Below are positions 1-6,963 of a stretch of DNA of 42,111 nucleotides, piece after piece. Source of the DNA: Clostridia bacterium (GTDB taxonomy: Bacteria > Bacillota > Limnochordia > DTU080 > RSA5). The notes under the pieces were generated by a model. That model saw only the letters and a program-made list of their open reading frames with translations. It ran no database searches and was not told the DNA's origin. The DNA is taken from assembly GCA_002919235.1 (NCBI GenBank), contig PKEX01000047.1, forward strand, positions 1 to 42,111, in the 5' to 3' direction. The position numbers were made by a program, and so were the translations under genes. The first letter of the stretch is position 1; the number at the start of each line of letters is the position of its first letter.

Positions 1-463
1 CGTCTTCGACCACGACGGCGCCCGCATCCCTGGCGATGTCTCGCAGCTCGTCGAGATCCGCCGGGTGGCCTGCATAGTCTACCGGCGCGAGGACCTTGGT
101 CCGGCGGGTGAGCAGCCGCCGGACGTGTGCCGGATCGAGGTTTCCCGTATCTTCCTGAACGTCGGCAAAAACCGGTTTTGCGCCCAGAAACACCGCCGCG
201 TTGGCGGTGGCGGCAAAGGTGAGCGGGGAGGTGATCACCTCGTCGCCCGGCCCCACGCCCGCCGCGAAGTAGGCCCCGTGCAGCGCCGCAGTACCCGAGC
301 TGAAAGTCACAGCGAACCGAGCGCCCACGGTTTCGGCCAGCGCTTTCTCGAAGCGCTCTACCATGGGCCCGGTGGTCAGCCAATCACTCCGAAGGACGTT
401 GACGACCTCCTGGATGTCGTCCTCCTCAATAGTTTGCCTGCCGTACGGGATCCAGGAGTTCAT
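1..463 (-). CDS. pseC: UDP-4-amino-4,6-dideoxy-N-acetyl-beta-L-altrosamine transaminase (PseC), N-terminal part
   Basis: Partial gene cut by the left window edge; the first 154 codons are visible. The product is a PLP-dependent sugar aminotransferase of the DegT/DnrJ/EryC1/StrS family. In the pseudaminic acid pathway PseC transaminates the 4-keto sugar made by PseB. Visible signatures are the family N-terminus MNSWIPYGRQTIEEDDI, the substrate-loop motif WLTTGP near residue 29, FSSGTAAL near 55 and the GDEVITSPLTF stretch near 74. The PLP lysine would lie beyond the edge. The ATG is preceded by GGAGG at 9 nt, so it is preferred over an in-frame ATG at 580, which has no spacer to its purine run. 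It lies downstream of flagellin on the same strand, which suggests flagellin glycosylation, the usual use of pseudaminic acid. A related DegT-family aminotransferase for another amino sugar is the main alternative. Confidence 0.82.
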   Translation of the reverse strand, partial: MNSWIPYGRQTIEEDDIQEVVNVLRSDWLTTGPMVERFEKALAETVGARFAVTFSSGTAALHGAYFAAGVGPGDEVITSPLTFAATANAAVFLGAKPVFADVQEDTGNLDPAHVRRLLTRRTKVLAPVDYAGHPADLDELRDIARDAGAVVVED

Positions 464-580
464 AGCCCAGCGCCTCCAGGAGGTCGTGGAATGCGCTCGC
501 GGTGCAAACACCGCGGTGATAGCCATGATATTCGCGTTGGGGATGTTGGAGACCCAGAGGATTTTTGCTCTAGACTTCAT
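426..580 (-). pseudogene. Possible glycosyltransferase N-terminal remnant overlapping pseC start
   Basis: Directly upstream of and overlapping the pseC start, the minus strand reads MKSRAKILWVSNIPN in one frame, from the ATG at 580. In the next frame it reads SAFHDLLEALGYELLDP, ending at a TGA inside pseC. The first piece resembles the opening strand of GT-B glycosyltransferases and the second resembles the following helix. Together they would fit a frameshifted, truncated sugar-transfer gene. The second frame has no ATG, GTG or TTG of its own. This is an inference from short peptides and could be chance. Confidence 0.25.
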
Positions 581-877
581 CTCCGTCTCAAAATTCTACG
601 CTTTCGACACCTTTGTTCGCCCGCGAAGGATCGTTGACGCGGCCTCCAATCTGCGAAAAAATGCCCATCACACCAATTTCTTCACCCAATCTCTCAAACT
701 GGGCCTGCCTGCGGACCAGTGGAGCGCAGTCGGCGCCAGGCGCGCCGAGAAGGGGCGTTTGCGCCAGAAACAGGGAAAACCACCAGCTGCCTCGAAGACT
801 GGAATATCCTAAATTTTCCATGAAGCGGTGGAGACGGTAAGGGTACTACGAAGTGGAGATGCAGATCGGTAACAAGT
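581..877. other. Gene-poor stretch between flagellin terminator and pseC
   Basis: No credible gene is seen. Open frames here lack ribosome binding sites and recognisable motifs. A minus-strand A/T run (TTTTTT at 661-656) is not preceded by a GC-rich hairpin. No clear sigma-A or sigma-D promoter for pseC could be placed. Confidence 0.5.
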
Positions 878-907
878 GAAGGCGGGCTCCACAAGAAGCC
901 CGCCTTC
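878..907 (-). terminator. Terminator of the flagellin gene
   Basis: A perfect 11-bp inverted repeat (GAAGGCGGGCT / AGCCCGCCTTC) with an 8-nt loop lies about 30 nt beyond the flagellin stop codon. The T-tract on the minus strand is weak (CTTGTTA). The position and stem strength still fit an intrinsic terminator that separates flagellin from pseC. Confidence 0.7.
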
Positions 908-935
908 CGTTTCTTGAAATAGGCTTCGGCTGCGC

Positions 936-1760
936 TTAGCCCAGGAGCTGCAGCACCGACTGCGGGGCCAAGTTCGCCTGAGCGAGCATGGCCGTGGACG
1001 CCTGCTGCAGGATCTGGAACTTGGTGAAGTTCATCATCTCGTAGGCCATGTCGACGTCGCGGATACGAGACTCAGCCGCCTGCAGGTTCTCGGCCGCGTT
1101 GTCCAGGTTGGCGATGGTGTGCTCGAGACGGTTCTGATAGGCGCCCAGCTTGGAACGCTCCTCGGACACCGTCTTGATCGCGTTGTCGACATTGGCAAGG
1201 GCAGCATTGATATCCGAATCGCTGGTGAAGGCAGAGACGTCCAGCCCGTCGACGCCGAGATCCGAAGCGCTCATCCCGCTAATCGTGACCGACATGGTCT
1301 GCCCCTCATTCGCGCCGATCTGGAAGACCTGGCCCGTGTACGAGCCGTCAAGGAGCTTCTTCTCGTTGAACTCTGTACGCTCCGAGATCTTGTCGATTTC
1401 CTCGATCAGCTGGACGATCTCGTTCTGGAGCGCGTCCAGGTCTTCCTGCTCCTGCGTACCGAGGTTGGCTGCCTGGATCACCAGCTCGCGCATACGCTGC
1501 AGGATCGCGTGGACCTCGGTCAGAGCCCCCTCAGCCGTCTGGATCAGCGAGATGCCGTCCTGGGCGTTCTTGGACGCCATCCGGAGGCCGCGGATCTGGC
1601 TGCGCATCTTCTCCGAGATCGACAGGCCCGCCGCGTCGTCCCCGGCGCGGTTGATCCGGAGGCCCGAGGACAGCTTCTCGATGGACTTGGAGATGCCGTT
1701 CTGGTTGCTGACCAGCTGGCGATGGGCGTTCATCGCCATAATGTTGTTGACGATACGCAT
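936..1760 (-). CDS. hag: Flagellin
   Basis: Structural subunit of the flagellar filament, 274 residues. The N-terminus MRIVNNIMAMNAHRQL and the C-terminus ending NLAPQSVLQLLG are the classic D0 helices, which pair in the filament core. ISKSIEKLSSGLRINRAGDDAAGL at the N-side and AESRIRDVDMAYEMMNFTK at the C-side are hallmark D1 segments. The centre is very short, so D2/D3 surface domains are almost absent, as in other minimal Bacillota flagellins. The ATG at 1760 is chosen because AAGGAGG lies 10 nt upstream and the family begins exactly there; an open extension further upstream looks like leader. A sigma-D-type promoter sits about 150 nt upstream, leaving a long untranslated leader. The gene is read divergently from fliD, whose product caps this filament. 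Confidence 0.97.
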   Translation of the reverse strand: MRIVNNIMAMNAHRQLVSNQNGISKSIEKLSSGLRINRAGDDAAGLSISEKMRSQIRGLRMASKNAQDGISLIQTAEGALTEVHAILQRMRELVIQAANLGTQEQEDLDALQNEIVQLIEEIDKISERTEFNEKKLLDGSYTGQVFQIGANEGQTMSVTISGMSASDLGVDGLDVSAFTSDSDINAALANVDNAIKTVSEERSKLGAYQNRLEHTIANLDNAAENLQAAESRIRDVDMAYEMMNFTKFQILQQASTAMLAQANLAPQSVLQLLG

Positions 1761-1916
1761 CTCATCCCATCCTCCTTGATGGTATGTGATGTCCGCGTCC
1801 CTGAAACCCCGGATGGGCGGCCTTGCTCGAGTTCGCTCTCCCCGCACCTCCTTGTCCCTCACGCAGAACTCGAAGACAAAGGCCGTCCGCAGGAGGCTCA
1901 AAGGACGTCACTCCTT
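1761..1916 (-). promoter_or_regulatory. Long 5' leader of flagellin
   Basis: About 150 nt separate the sigma-D-type promoter from the flagellin start. Long leaders are common on flagellin messages, where CsrA or stability elements act. An AAGGAGG Shine-Dalgarno lies at its 3' end. No defined riboswitch fold was recognised, and neither fliW nor csrA is in the window. Confidence 0.4.
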
Positions 1917-1944
1917 TTATCGCCGCGCGGTGAGGGAAACTTTA
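1917..1944 (-). promoter_or_regulatory. Sigma-D (FliA/sigma-28) type promoter of flagellin
   Basis: On the minus strand TAAAGTTT matches the sigma-28 -35 consensus at all eight positions. It is followed by GGCGATAA, which matches GCCGATAA at seven of eight. The spacing between TAAA and GCGATAA is 17 nt, one more than in E. coli, and the same spacing recurs at two other sites in the window. Confidence 0.8.
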
Positions 1945-2005
1945 GAGGTGAAAATGATCCTTCCGGAAGACACGTTCGTTCTCGCTTTGCCGCACCATTG
2001 AAGTC

Positions 2006-2033
2006 TAAAGGTAGGAAAGCTTCTAACCGATGA
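2006..2033 (+). promoter_or_regulatory. Sigma-D type promoter of the fliD operon
   Basis: TAAA, a 17-nt spacer and CCGATGA resemble the sigma-28 consensus TAAA...CCGATAA. The site lies about 65 nt upstream of the fliD start and faces away from the flagellin promoter. This fits late flagellar gene control. Confidence 0.7.
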
Positions 2034-2097
2034 TGGAAATGACGGTCAGCGTGAGTTGGAATGCGTTGACTTTTGCTGGCCGGAGGAGCTGGTAGTG

Positions 2098-3633
2098 ATG
2101 GCGATCGATGGGATTTCCTTTACTAATAGGGCGCGCTATTTCGGCCTCGCCTCGGGGCTGGACGTGGACGAAATCGTCCGGGGGCTCATGCAGGCGGAGA
2201 GGGCTCCTCTCGATCGCCTATTACAAAAAAGGCAAATTCTCGAGTGGCAGCAGGAGGATCTCCGCACCATCAACCGGATGCTGCGGGAGCTGGATGATCT
2301 GGCGTTCAACCTCCGGCTGGAGTCGGCGTTCGCGGCGCGTCACGTCTCGGTGAGCGACGCCGGTGCCGTCTCGGCCGCGGTGACGGCCGGTGCCTCGCTG
2401 GGGACGCACACTATCCGGGTGCACCAGCTGGCTCAAGGACTGCGGCTGCACAGCACCGTGGAGGTCAAGGACGGGACGACCCTCGCAGACCTTGGGTTCA
2501 CCAACGGGATCAGTTTTCGAATCACCCGGGTGGGGCCGGGGGGCGACGAGGAGTCTGAGACGATTACTCTCGACTCCAATCACACCCTCCGTGACGTCGC
2601 GAATGTGATCAATTCGAGCGCCTCCCGCCTTGGGATCAAGGCGGTGTACGAGCCGGACCTGGGGCGTCTCTTTATCACGAGCACCGAGACCGGTTCGGAT
2701 GTGCAGTTCCGTTTCGACGACGAATCGGGTGGGTCGCTGAACGGGTTCTTCTCGGCATTGGGGCTTTCGGACCGGGACGGCAGCCCGGTCCAGGCGGGCG
2801 CGGTGTATGCCGGTCAAAACGCCGTTTTCGAGTACGACGGCGTCTTGATCGAGCGTGCGACCAACCAGTTCACCGCCGGCGGGGTGACGTATACGCTTCA
2901 CCGGGCCGATCCGGCGGCCGAGATCGTTGTCGCCGTCGGACAAGACACCGACGCCGTAGTCGAGAGGATCAAGGCGTTTGTAACCAAGTACAACGAGATC
3001 GTCGCGCACGTCAATACCAAGCTCCTGGAGAGGCGCTACTACGACTACCCGCCGCTCACCGAAGCGCAGCGCAAGGAGATGGAGGAGGAGGACATCAGGC
3101 TCTGGCAGGAGCGGGCGAGGAGCGGGCTGCTTCGCGGCGACGCCATGCTCTCGAGCATCCTTTCGTCCCTGCGGCAGGCCCTGGGCGCGGTGGTGAGCGG
3201 CACGGGATCGGAGTACAATTCGCTGGCAAGCGTCGGCATCACCACCGGTCCCTGGAGCGAGCGAGGGATCCTGCACCTCGACGAGGCCAAGCTCCGCGAG
3301 GCGCTCGAACAAGACCCCGCCGGGGTCGCGGCGCTCTTCCGGCAGGATGGAGCCGGCGGCGAGCGAGGCTTGATCCACCGGGTCAGGGATGCCCTCAAGT
3401 CCGGAATGGAGCGCATCACGGACAGGGTGGGAACGGCCGGCTCGTCCGCCGACTTGAGCGCGATCGGCCGGCAGATCGGCTGGCTTAACGACGCGATCGC
3501 CCGTACAGAAGAGCGCCTGGCCCGGCGGGAGGAGTATTACTACCGGCAGTTTGCGGCCCTCGAGGCGTTCATCAGCCAGGCGAACACGCAGTCGATGTGG
3601 CTGGCCCAGGCGTTCGGCGCCTGGTGGGCGTGA
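2098..3633 (+). CDS. fliD: Flagellar filament capping protein FliD (hook-associated protein 2)
   Basis: Forms the cap at the filament tip and folds exported flagellin into place. The 511-residue length is typical. The N-terminal FliD domain is seen in YFGLASGLDVDEIVRGLM and the following coiled coil (LLQKRQILEWQQEDLRTINR), which belongs to the D0/D1 leg. The middle carries HTIRVHQLAQ, typical of the FliD/HAP2 N-domain. The C-terminal leg is the amphipathic stretch RLARREEYYYRQFAALEAF with the final FISQANTQSMWLAQ. The ATG is chosen over an upstream ATG at 2056 because GGAGGAG lies 9 nt before it and the family begins MAIDGISF-like. First gene of the operon fliD, fliT-like, flaG, fliS. Confidence 0.96.
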   Translation: MAIDGISFTNRARYFGLASGLDVDEIVRGLMQAERAPLDRLLQKRQILEWQQEDLRTINRMLRELDDLAFNLRLESAFAARHVSVSDAGAVSAAVTAGASLGTHTIRVHQLAQGLRLHSTVEVKDGTTLADLGFTNGISFRITRVGPGGDEESETITLDSNHTLRDVANVINSSASRLGIKAVYEPDLGRLFITSTETGSDVQFRFDDESGGSLNGFFSALGLSDRDGSPVQAGAVYAGQNAVFEYDGVLIERATNQFTAGGVTYTLHRADPAAEIVVAVGQDTDAVVERIKAFVTKYNEIVAHVNTKLLERRYYDYPPLTEAQRKEMEEEDIRLWQERARSGLLRGDAMLSSILSSLRQALGAVVSGTGSEYNSLASVGITTGPWSERGILHLDEAKLREALEQDPAGVAALFRQDGAGGERGLIHRVRDALKSGMERITDRVGTAGSSADLSAIGRQIGWLNDAIARTEERLARREEYYYRQFAALEAFISQANTQSMWLAQAFGAWWA

Positions 3634-3659
3634 TCTGATCCGGGAGGAGGCACGTCGAT

Positions 3660-4205
3660 TTGACGAAGCGGGAGGATAAGGTGCCTGAAGTGGATCATCC
3701 CGGGCAGGCCGTCCCGAAGGCTGCGGGCGAGCTCTCTGGCGCCACGACGCGTCTAGGCCCGCCCCTGGCCGCCTTGATCGACATCGCCCGCGAGACGTCC
3801 GAGGAGCTTTCGCGGGAAGAATTAGATCTCGATCGCCTGGCTGAGCTCAGGGAACGGAGAGAAAAGGCGTTTGCGTCCCTACAGGAAGCATACGAGGGGG
3901 TTCCTGCTGAAGTCCAAACCCTGCTTCAAGCTCAGAAGAACGAAGGAGGAGAGAGGGCGAAGGAATTGGATTTCGTGAGCGGTGGTGAGACCGAGGCCGG
4001 CGCCGAGCTGAGAGCGCTGAGAAAACTTGTCGAAGAACTGTCGCAGCTTCACCGCGCCACGATGGAACGAATGAACCAACGACTTTCGGAGCTCAAGGAG
4101 GAAGTCGGTCGCCTCCAGCTGCAGCGCCGCTCCTTGACGGCCTACGGATGGGTCGATCCTGTGCACGCTCCCAAGGGGGCGTTCATCGACAGGGTTCAAG
4201 GCTAA
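3660..4205 (+). CDS. FliT-like flagellar chaperone (coiled-coil protein)
   Basis: Small charged protein of 181 residues, mostly predicted helix and coiled coil (for example EELDLDRLAELRERREKAF and RKLVEELSQLHRATMERMN). The C-terminus ends YGWVDPVHAPKGAFIDRVQG. This resembles the short conserved tail of Bacillota FliT/FlgN-like proteins, where a tyrosine-rich stretch leads to a final F-I/F-D motif. It starts at TTG with GGAGGAGG 9 nt upstream and follows fliD by 26 nt. FliT-type proteins keep FliD soluble before export, and the position beside fliD supports that role. Sequence similarity alone is weak, so the assignment rests largely on context, size and helix content. An FlgN-like chaperone is the alternative. 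Confidence 0.6.
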   Translation: MTKREDKVPEVDHPGQAVPKAAGELSGATTRLGPPLAALIDIARETSEELSREELDLDRLAELRERREKAFASLQEAYEGVPAEVQTLLQAQKNEGGERAKELDFVSGGETEAGAELRALRKLVEELSQLHRATMERMNQRLSELKEEVGRLQLQRRSLTAYGWVDPVHAPKGAFIDRVQG

Positions 4206-4229
4206 GGATGGCGAGGGAAGGTGGTCCTC

Positions 4230-4592
4230 ATGGCAATCGAAAGGATCAGCGCTGTGCGGGGAGTTGGTGTGGAGACTCAAGCGGTGACACTCCAGTGGCC
4301 GGGCCAGGGGGCGGGCGTGGCGCTCCCCGAATGGCCCGAACGGGAGACTGCGCGCAACGATCAGATCTCGAGGGAGGAAATCGAGCGCGCGGCGGAGGAG
4401 CTCAACCGTGCCCTAGAGCACGTTAACCAGCGCCTGAGCTTCAAGATTCACGAGGGCAGCGAGCGCATGATCGTCTACGTCATCGACCGCGAGACGAATG
4501 AAGTGGTCCGTGAGCTCCCGCCGGAGAAGTTCCTGGACACCATCGCGAAGATTCGTGAGTTCATCGGGATTTTGTTTGACGCGTGGTTTTGA
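4230..4592 (+). CDS. flaG: FlaG family protein
   Basis: Flagellar protein FlaG, 120 residues. In several bacteria it limits filament length, by an unknown mechanism. The variable N-terminal half is followed by the conserved FlaG core: LNRALEHVNQRLSFKIHEGS, the RMIVYVIDRETNEVVRELPPEKFLD strand pair, and a terminal helix ending IREFIGILFDAWF. The ATG is preferred over an in-frame GTG at 4221, since AAGGTGG lies just upstream. Lies between the fliT-like gene and fliS, the same functional set as yvyC-fliD-fliS-fliT of B. subtilis but in a different order. Confidence 0.9.
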   Translation: MAIERISAVRGVGVETQAVTLQWPGQGAGVALPEWPERETARNDQISREEIERAAEELNRALEHVNQRLSFKIHEGSERMIVYVIDRETNEVVRELPPEKFLDTIAKIREFIGILFDAWF

Positions 4593-4665
4593 GAGCGGGC
4601 GCGGGCGCCGGTGTAGGTGCGTTAGACTCGGCGTGTAGGGGAACCTCAAGACAGGAGGGCGCACG

Positions 4666-5091
4666 ATGGCAGCACACGGATACGCCGCCTATCGAGAGGC
4701 GCAGGTGACGACGGCGTCCGGTGGGCGCCTCATCGTCATGCTCTACGATGCGGCGGTGAAGCGGCTGACGGCGGCTCTCGAAGCGCTGGAGGTCAGGGAT
4801 TACGAGGGAGTCCACAACAATCTCATCAAAGCGCAGGACATCTTGACGGAGCTCAGCGACTCTCTGGACATGAAGTTTGAGATCTCCCGAAACCTCTTCG
4901 CGCTTTACGAGTACTTTATCGAGCGCCTCGTGGCCGCCAACGTGGCCAAAGACGCAGAACCCATCAAAGAGGTCCTCGCCCATCTCACCGAGCTGCGGGA
5001 TACTTGGGAGCAGGCGCTCCAGGGCGGCGCTCGCCCGCATTCCCCGCAGGCGCCCCCGGCCGCTGCGGGCGGAATCGAAATCTCGGGGTAA
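4666..5091 (+). CDS. fliS: Flagellin export chaperone FliS
   Basis: Cytoplasmic chaperone, 141 residues, that binds the flagellin C-terminus and prevents early polymerisation. The N-terminal YAAYREAQVTTASGGRLIVMLYDAAV matches the hallmark FliS opening (Y..Y....V.TA....LI.MLYD.A). The four-helix body continues through HNNLIKAQDILTELSDSLDM and NLFALYEYFIERLVAANV. The last 25 residues are Pro/Ala-rich and outside the core fold. A GGAGG ribosome binding site lies 7 nt before the ATG. Last gene of the flagellar operon; it converges on the minus-strand MerR-type gene, and no clear terminator lies in the roughly 75-nt gap. Confidence 0.96.
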   Translation: MAAHGYAAYREAQVTTASGGRLIVMLYDAAVKRLTAALEALEVRDYEGVHNNLIKAQDILTELSDSLDMKFEISRNLFALYEYFIERLVAANVAKDAEPIKEVLAHLTELRDTWEQALQGGARPHSPQAPPAAAGGIEISG

Positions 5092-5168
5092 TCCATACAC
5101 CTGCGGTGACTAGAGCCAGGAAGGGTAGGGCCAGTAAGGTTCGAGCGGAGAAGGGAGGCACCCAGAGA

Positions 5169-6086
5169 TCAGGTGCTGAGCCGGGCGTACGCCGGCGTCC
5201 GGGACCTGCCGGACCGGGCGGCTGTACGGACCACTGCGGCGTACTCTTCGGGCGTCAGCCTTCTCGGCGACCAGGGTTTGATCGCCCGCGGCGTACCGCC
5301 GGGCCTCGGAACATCGGCCGTCGACCGCTGCCGGACCGCCGGAAGCGGTCCTTTTTCATTGCCGGCGCCGTTGAGAGACATGTGGCTTTTCCGGTGGTTC
5401 GGCTGCGTCGTGTGCACCGTCGCTCCGCCCGCTCCGTTGGACCGGTTCGCTCCGGTGGTTCCGTTGGTTCCGTGGGCCGGTGACTCCTTACTACCCAGCG
5501 CCTCGACGAACCGGATCAATCGCCCGATAAGCTCCTGCAGCGCCTGGTTTTCCTCTACCAGGTACTGCACGGCCTCCGCAAGGTCCGCGATTTGCCGCTC
5601 GAGCGAACGGTCGGGAGAGCTCCCTGGGGCCTCGACGCTCTCCGGGCTGACCTCGTTCCTTGGATTCGCGTCCTTCGGCAGGTTCGGCTCGCTTACAAAA
5701 CGCACGTCGCTCGCCGCTTTCGCCTCGCTCCCCAGGTCTGTCTCGTCTTTGAAATTTTCGTCGTGACTCGCCCCGGTTCGTCCCACTTGGGGCTCCTGTG
5801 CCGACGGCTCTTCCGTCTTCGCCGTCTCTCCGCTTGACGCCGCGCCGGAGCGGAGCTCATCGAGGAACGCCGGCAGGTTCCGGCGGACCGTCGCCAGCGA
5901 TTGTTTCTCCCGCAGCACCCAGCGGCGCACCTGGTCGAGCGCCCGGATGTGGAGCTCTTCGAAGAGCGGCCCTCCTCCGGCGTCTTGAGCGTTGCACAGC
6001 TGCGGCCGCAGGGCTTCCTCCCAAAACTGCAAGGTCGCACGGTCCAGATTAAGGCGCGCGGCGGCCTCATCCAATGTGTACGGCAT
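5169..6086 (-). CDS. MerR-type helix-turn-helix protein with coiled coil
   Basis: Protein of 305 residues. The N-terminus MPYTLDEAAARLNLDRATLQFWEE is a MerR-type winged-helix start (recognition helix plus the aromatic FW). RALDQVRRWVLREKQSLATVRRNL continues the MerR DNA-binding wing and linker. A long, charged, low-complexity middle follows. Then comes a strong coiled coil (LERQIADLAEAVQYLVEENQ and LQELIGRLIRFVEAL) and a basic, Gly/Asn/Thr-rich tail. This layout (MerR HTH, linker, coiled coil, basic tail) resembles RacA-like chromosome-anchoring or other nucleoid proteins more than a ligand-sensing MerR regulator. The HTH supports DNA binding; the cellular role is not known. A sigma-A-like promoter lies upstream, back to back with the promoter of the structured RNA. 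Confidence 0.7.
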   Translation of the reverse strand: MPYTLDEAAARLNLDRATLQFWEEALRPQLCNAQDAGGGPLFEELHIRALDQVRRWVLREKQSLATVRRNLPAFLDELRSGAASSGETAKTEEPSAQEPQVGRTGASHDENFKDETDLGSEAKAASDVRFVSEPNLPKDANPRNEVSPESVEAPGSSPDRSLERQIADLAEAVQYLVEENQALQELIGRLIRFVEALGSKESPAHGTNGTTGANRSNGAGGATVHTTQPNHRKSHMSLNGAGNEKGPLPAVRQRSTADVPRPGGTPRAIKPWSPRRLTPEEYAAVVRTAARSGRSRTPAYARLST

Positions 6087-6120
6087 GCTGATTCCTCTTC
6101 GTCATTTGTCTCACAGGGGC

Positions 6121-6150
6121 ATCGTACCATGAGTGGAAATAGTCTGTAAA
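6121..6150 (-). promoter_or_regulatory. Sigma-A-like promoter of the MerR-type gene
   Basis: On the minus strand TTTACA, an 18-nt spacer and TACGAT lie about 35 nt before the start codon. The -10 is only a partial match, so this is a reasonable but unproven promoter. Confidence 0.5.
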
Positions 6151-6178
6151 TACCGTATCGAGGCGCACCTTCGAGTCA

Positions 6179-6207
6179 TCGCCACCAGCAGCCCGTTTTG
6201 GTATACT
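6179..6207 (+). promoter_or_regulatory. Extended -10 sigma-A promoter of structured RNA 1
   Basis: TCGCCA (weak -35), a 17-nt spacer and TATACT, with a TG one base before the -10 (TGGTATACT, extended -10). The predicted start, about 6213-6215, coincides with the base of the terminal stem of the RNA below. Confidence 0.75.
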
Positions 6208-6213
6208 AAAAGC

Positions 6214-6537
6214 AGCTGCAGCTTCCGGGTCTGTGGTTGAAAGTCGATGCCAGCCGCAGGCGAAACGACCCACGTAAGGCGACCGAAAAAACACCTTCGT
6301 CGCCGAGCATGGTGCGGCTTAGTGTAAGTCCTGCCCGTTCAACGCGTGATCCACGGTCCGTGCGGTCAAGCCGCAGTGCGAACGTACAGCGCGCGAAGCG
6401 CCTTCGCCGTGTGCGTTTCACCAGTGCCTCGTTGAACGGAGAGGGCTGGCGTGGGACCGTGGAGGGACGGTCCTGCAAGAGCTCCAGCAGGCGAGTGTGG
6501 GGGCAAAGACCAGGTCAGCCGGAAGCTGCAGTTTTTT
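6214..6537 (+). ncRNA. Large structured noncoding RNA upstream of hpf, probable raiA RNA
   Basis: A roughly 320-nt gene-free unit with its own promoter and end. The 5' end (CTGCAGCTTCCGG, 6216-6228) pairs perfectly over 13 bp with CCGGAAGCTGCAG (6519-6531), followed at once by TTTTTT. Inside are a 10-bp long-range helix CCGTTCAACG / CGTTGAACGG (6335-6344 with 6430-6439) and the hairpins GGCGAC/GTCGCC (6278-6304), TGCGG/CCGCA (6361-6375) and GGACCGT/ACGGTCC (6454-6473). A helix GCTGG/CCAGC (6445-6449 with 6484-6488) encloses the last hairpin. A raiA RNA class of large structured RNAs is known upstream of raiA/hpf genes in Bacillota and Actinomycetota. Position and architecture fit that class. 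The family match itself is inferred from context; signatures of RNase P RNA, tmRNA and SRP RNA were not seen. Confidence 0.75.
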
Positions 6538-6963
6538 CGTGGGCAGCCTCTCGTTCGTGGGCAGTTTTGTCGAGCGGTCCGGGCGCGAGCACCCATGCAT
6601 CCCCGCCCTGGCCGTGCTTTCGCGCATCTCCCCCCTGTGTTGGCCATCCACGTGTGTCCTCATTGAACGAGGTCTCATGTGCAACATACAACCTCTCAGA
6701 ACACCGCCCGAATGACGCCTGAAAGCGGCCGCACCCCCGCAGCCCTGGACACACCTTGCCCACCGCCCTGGGTCAAGTGTCCCATCCGCAAGGCCGCGTG
6801 AAGGATGGGATGCACGGGCCTCCGAAGTAATCGTTACCAGACAATTGAGAGCGAGTTTGGGCACGCCGCGTGGGGAGAGGGTGCTGGCTGCACGAGCCGG
6901 CCCTTGCACGGGCGCCGGCAGCAACGCTCCCATCGCATCATCACACGTGAGAGGGGTAGTGTC
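6538..6963 (+). other. Leader region of hpf
   Basis: About 425 nt without a credible gene between the structured RNA and hpf. It contains one hairpin, CCCATCC/GGATGGG (6781-6809), and otherwise no recognised riboswitch. No convincing sigma-A promoter was found. B. subtilis hpf (yvyD) uses sigma-B and sigma-H, whose degenerate sites could be missed by eye. Confidence 0.4.

Noticed and set aside
588-821. 77-codon minus-strand frame between flagellin and pseC
   Set aside because: No Shine-Dalgarno before its ATG, no known motif, and mixed codon use.
860-900. CCGATCT on the minus strand as a sigma-D site for pseC
   Set aside because: No TAAA-like element lies 15-18 nt upstream; the position is occupied by the flagellin terminator stem.
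6214-6537. RNase P RNA, tmRNA or SRP RNA as identity of RNA 1
   Set aside because: No RNase P conserved core, no tRNA-like acceptor end or tag frame, and no SRP GGAAG/AGCAG apical motif was found.
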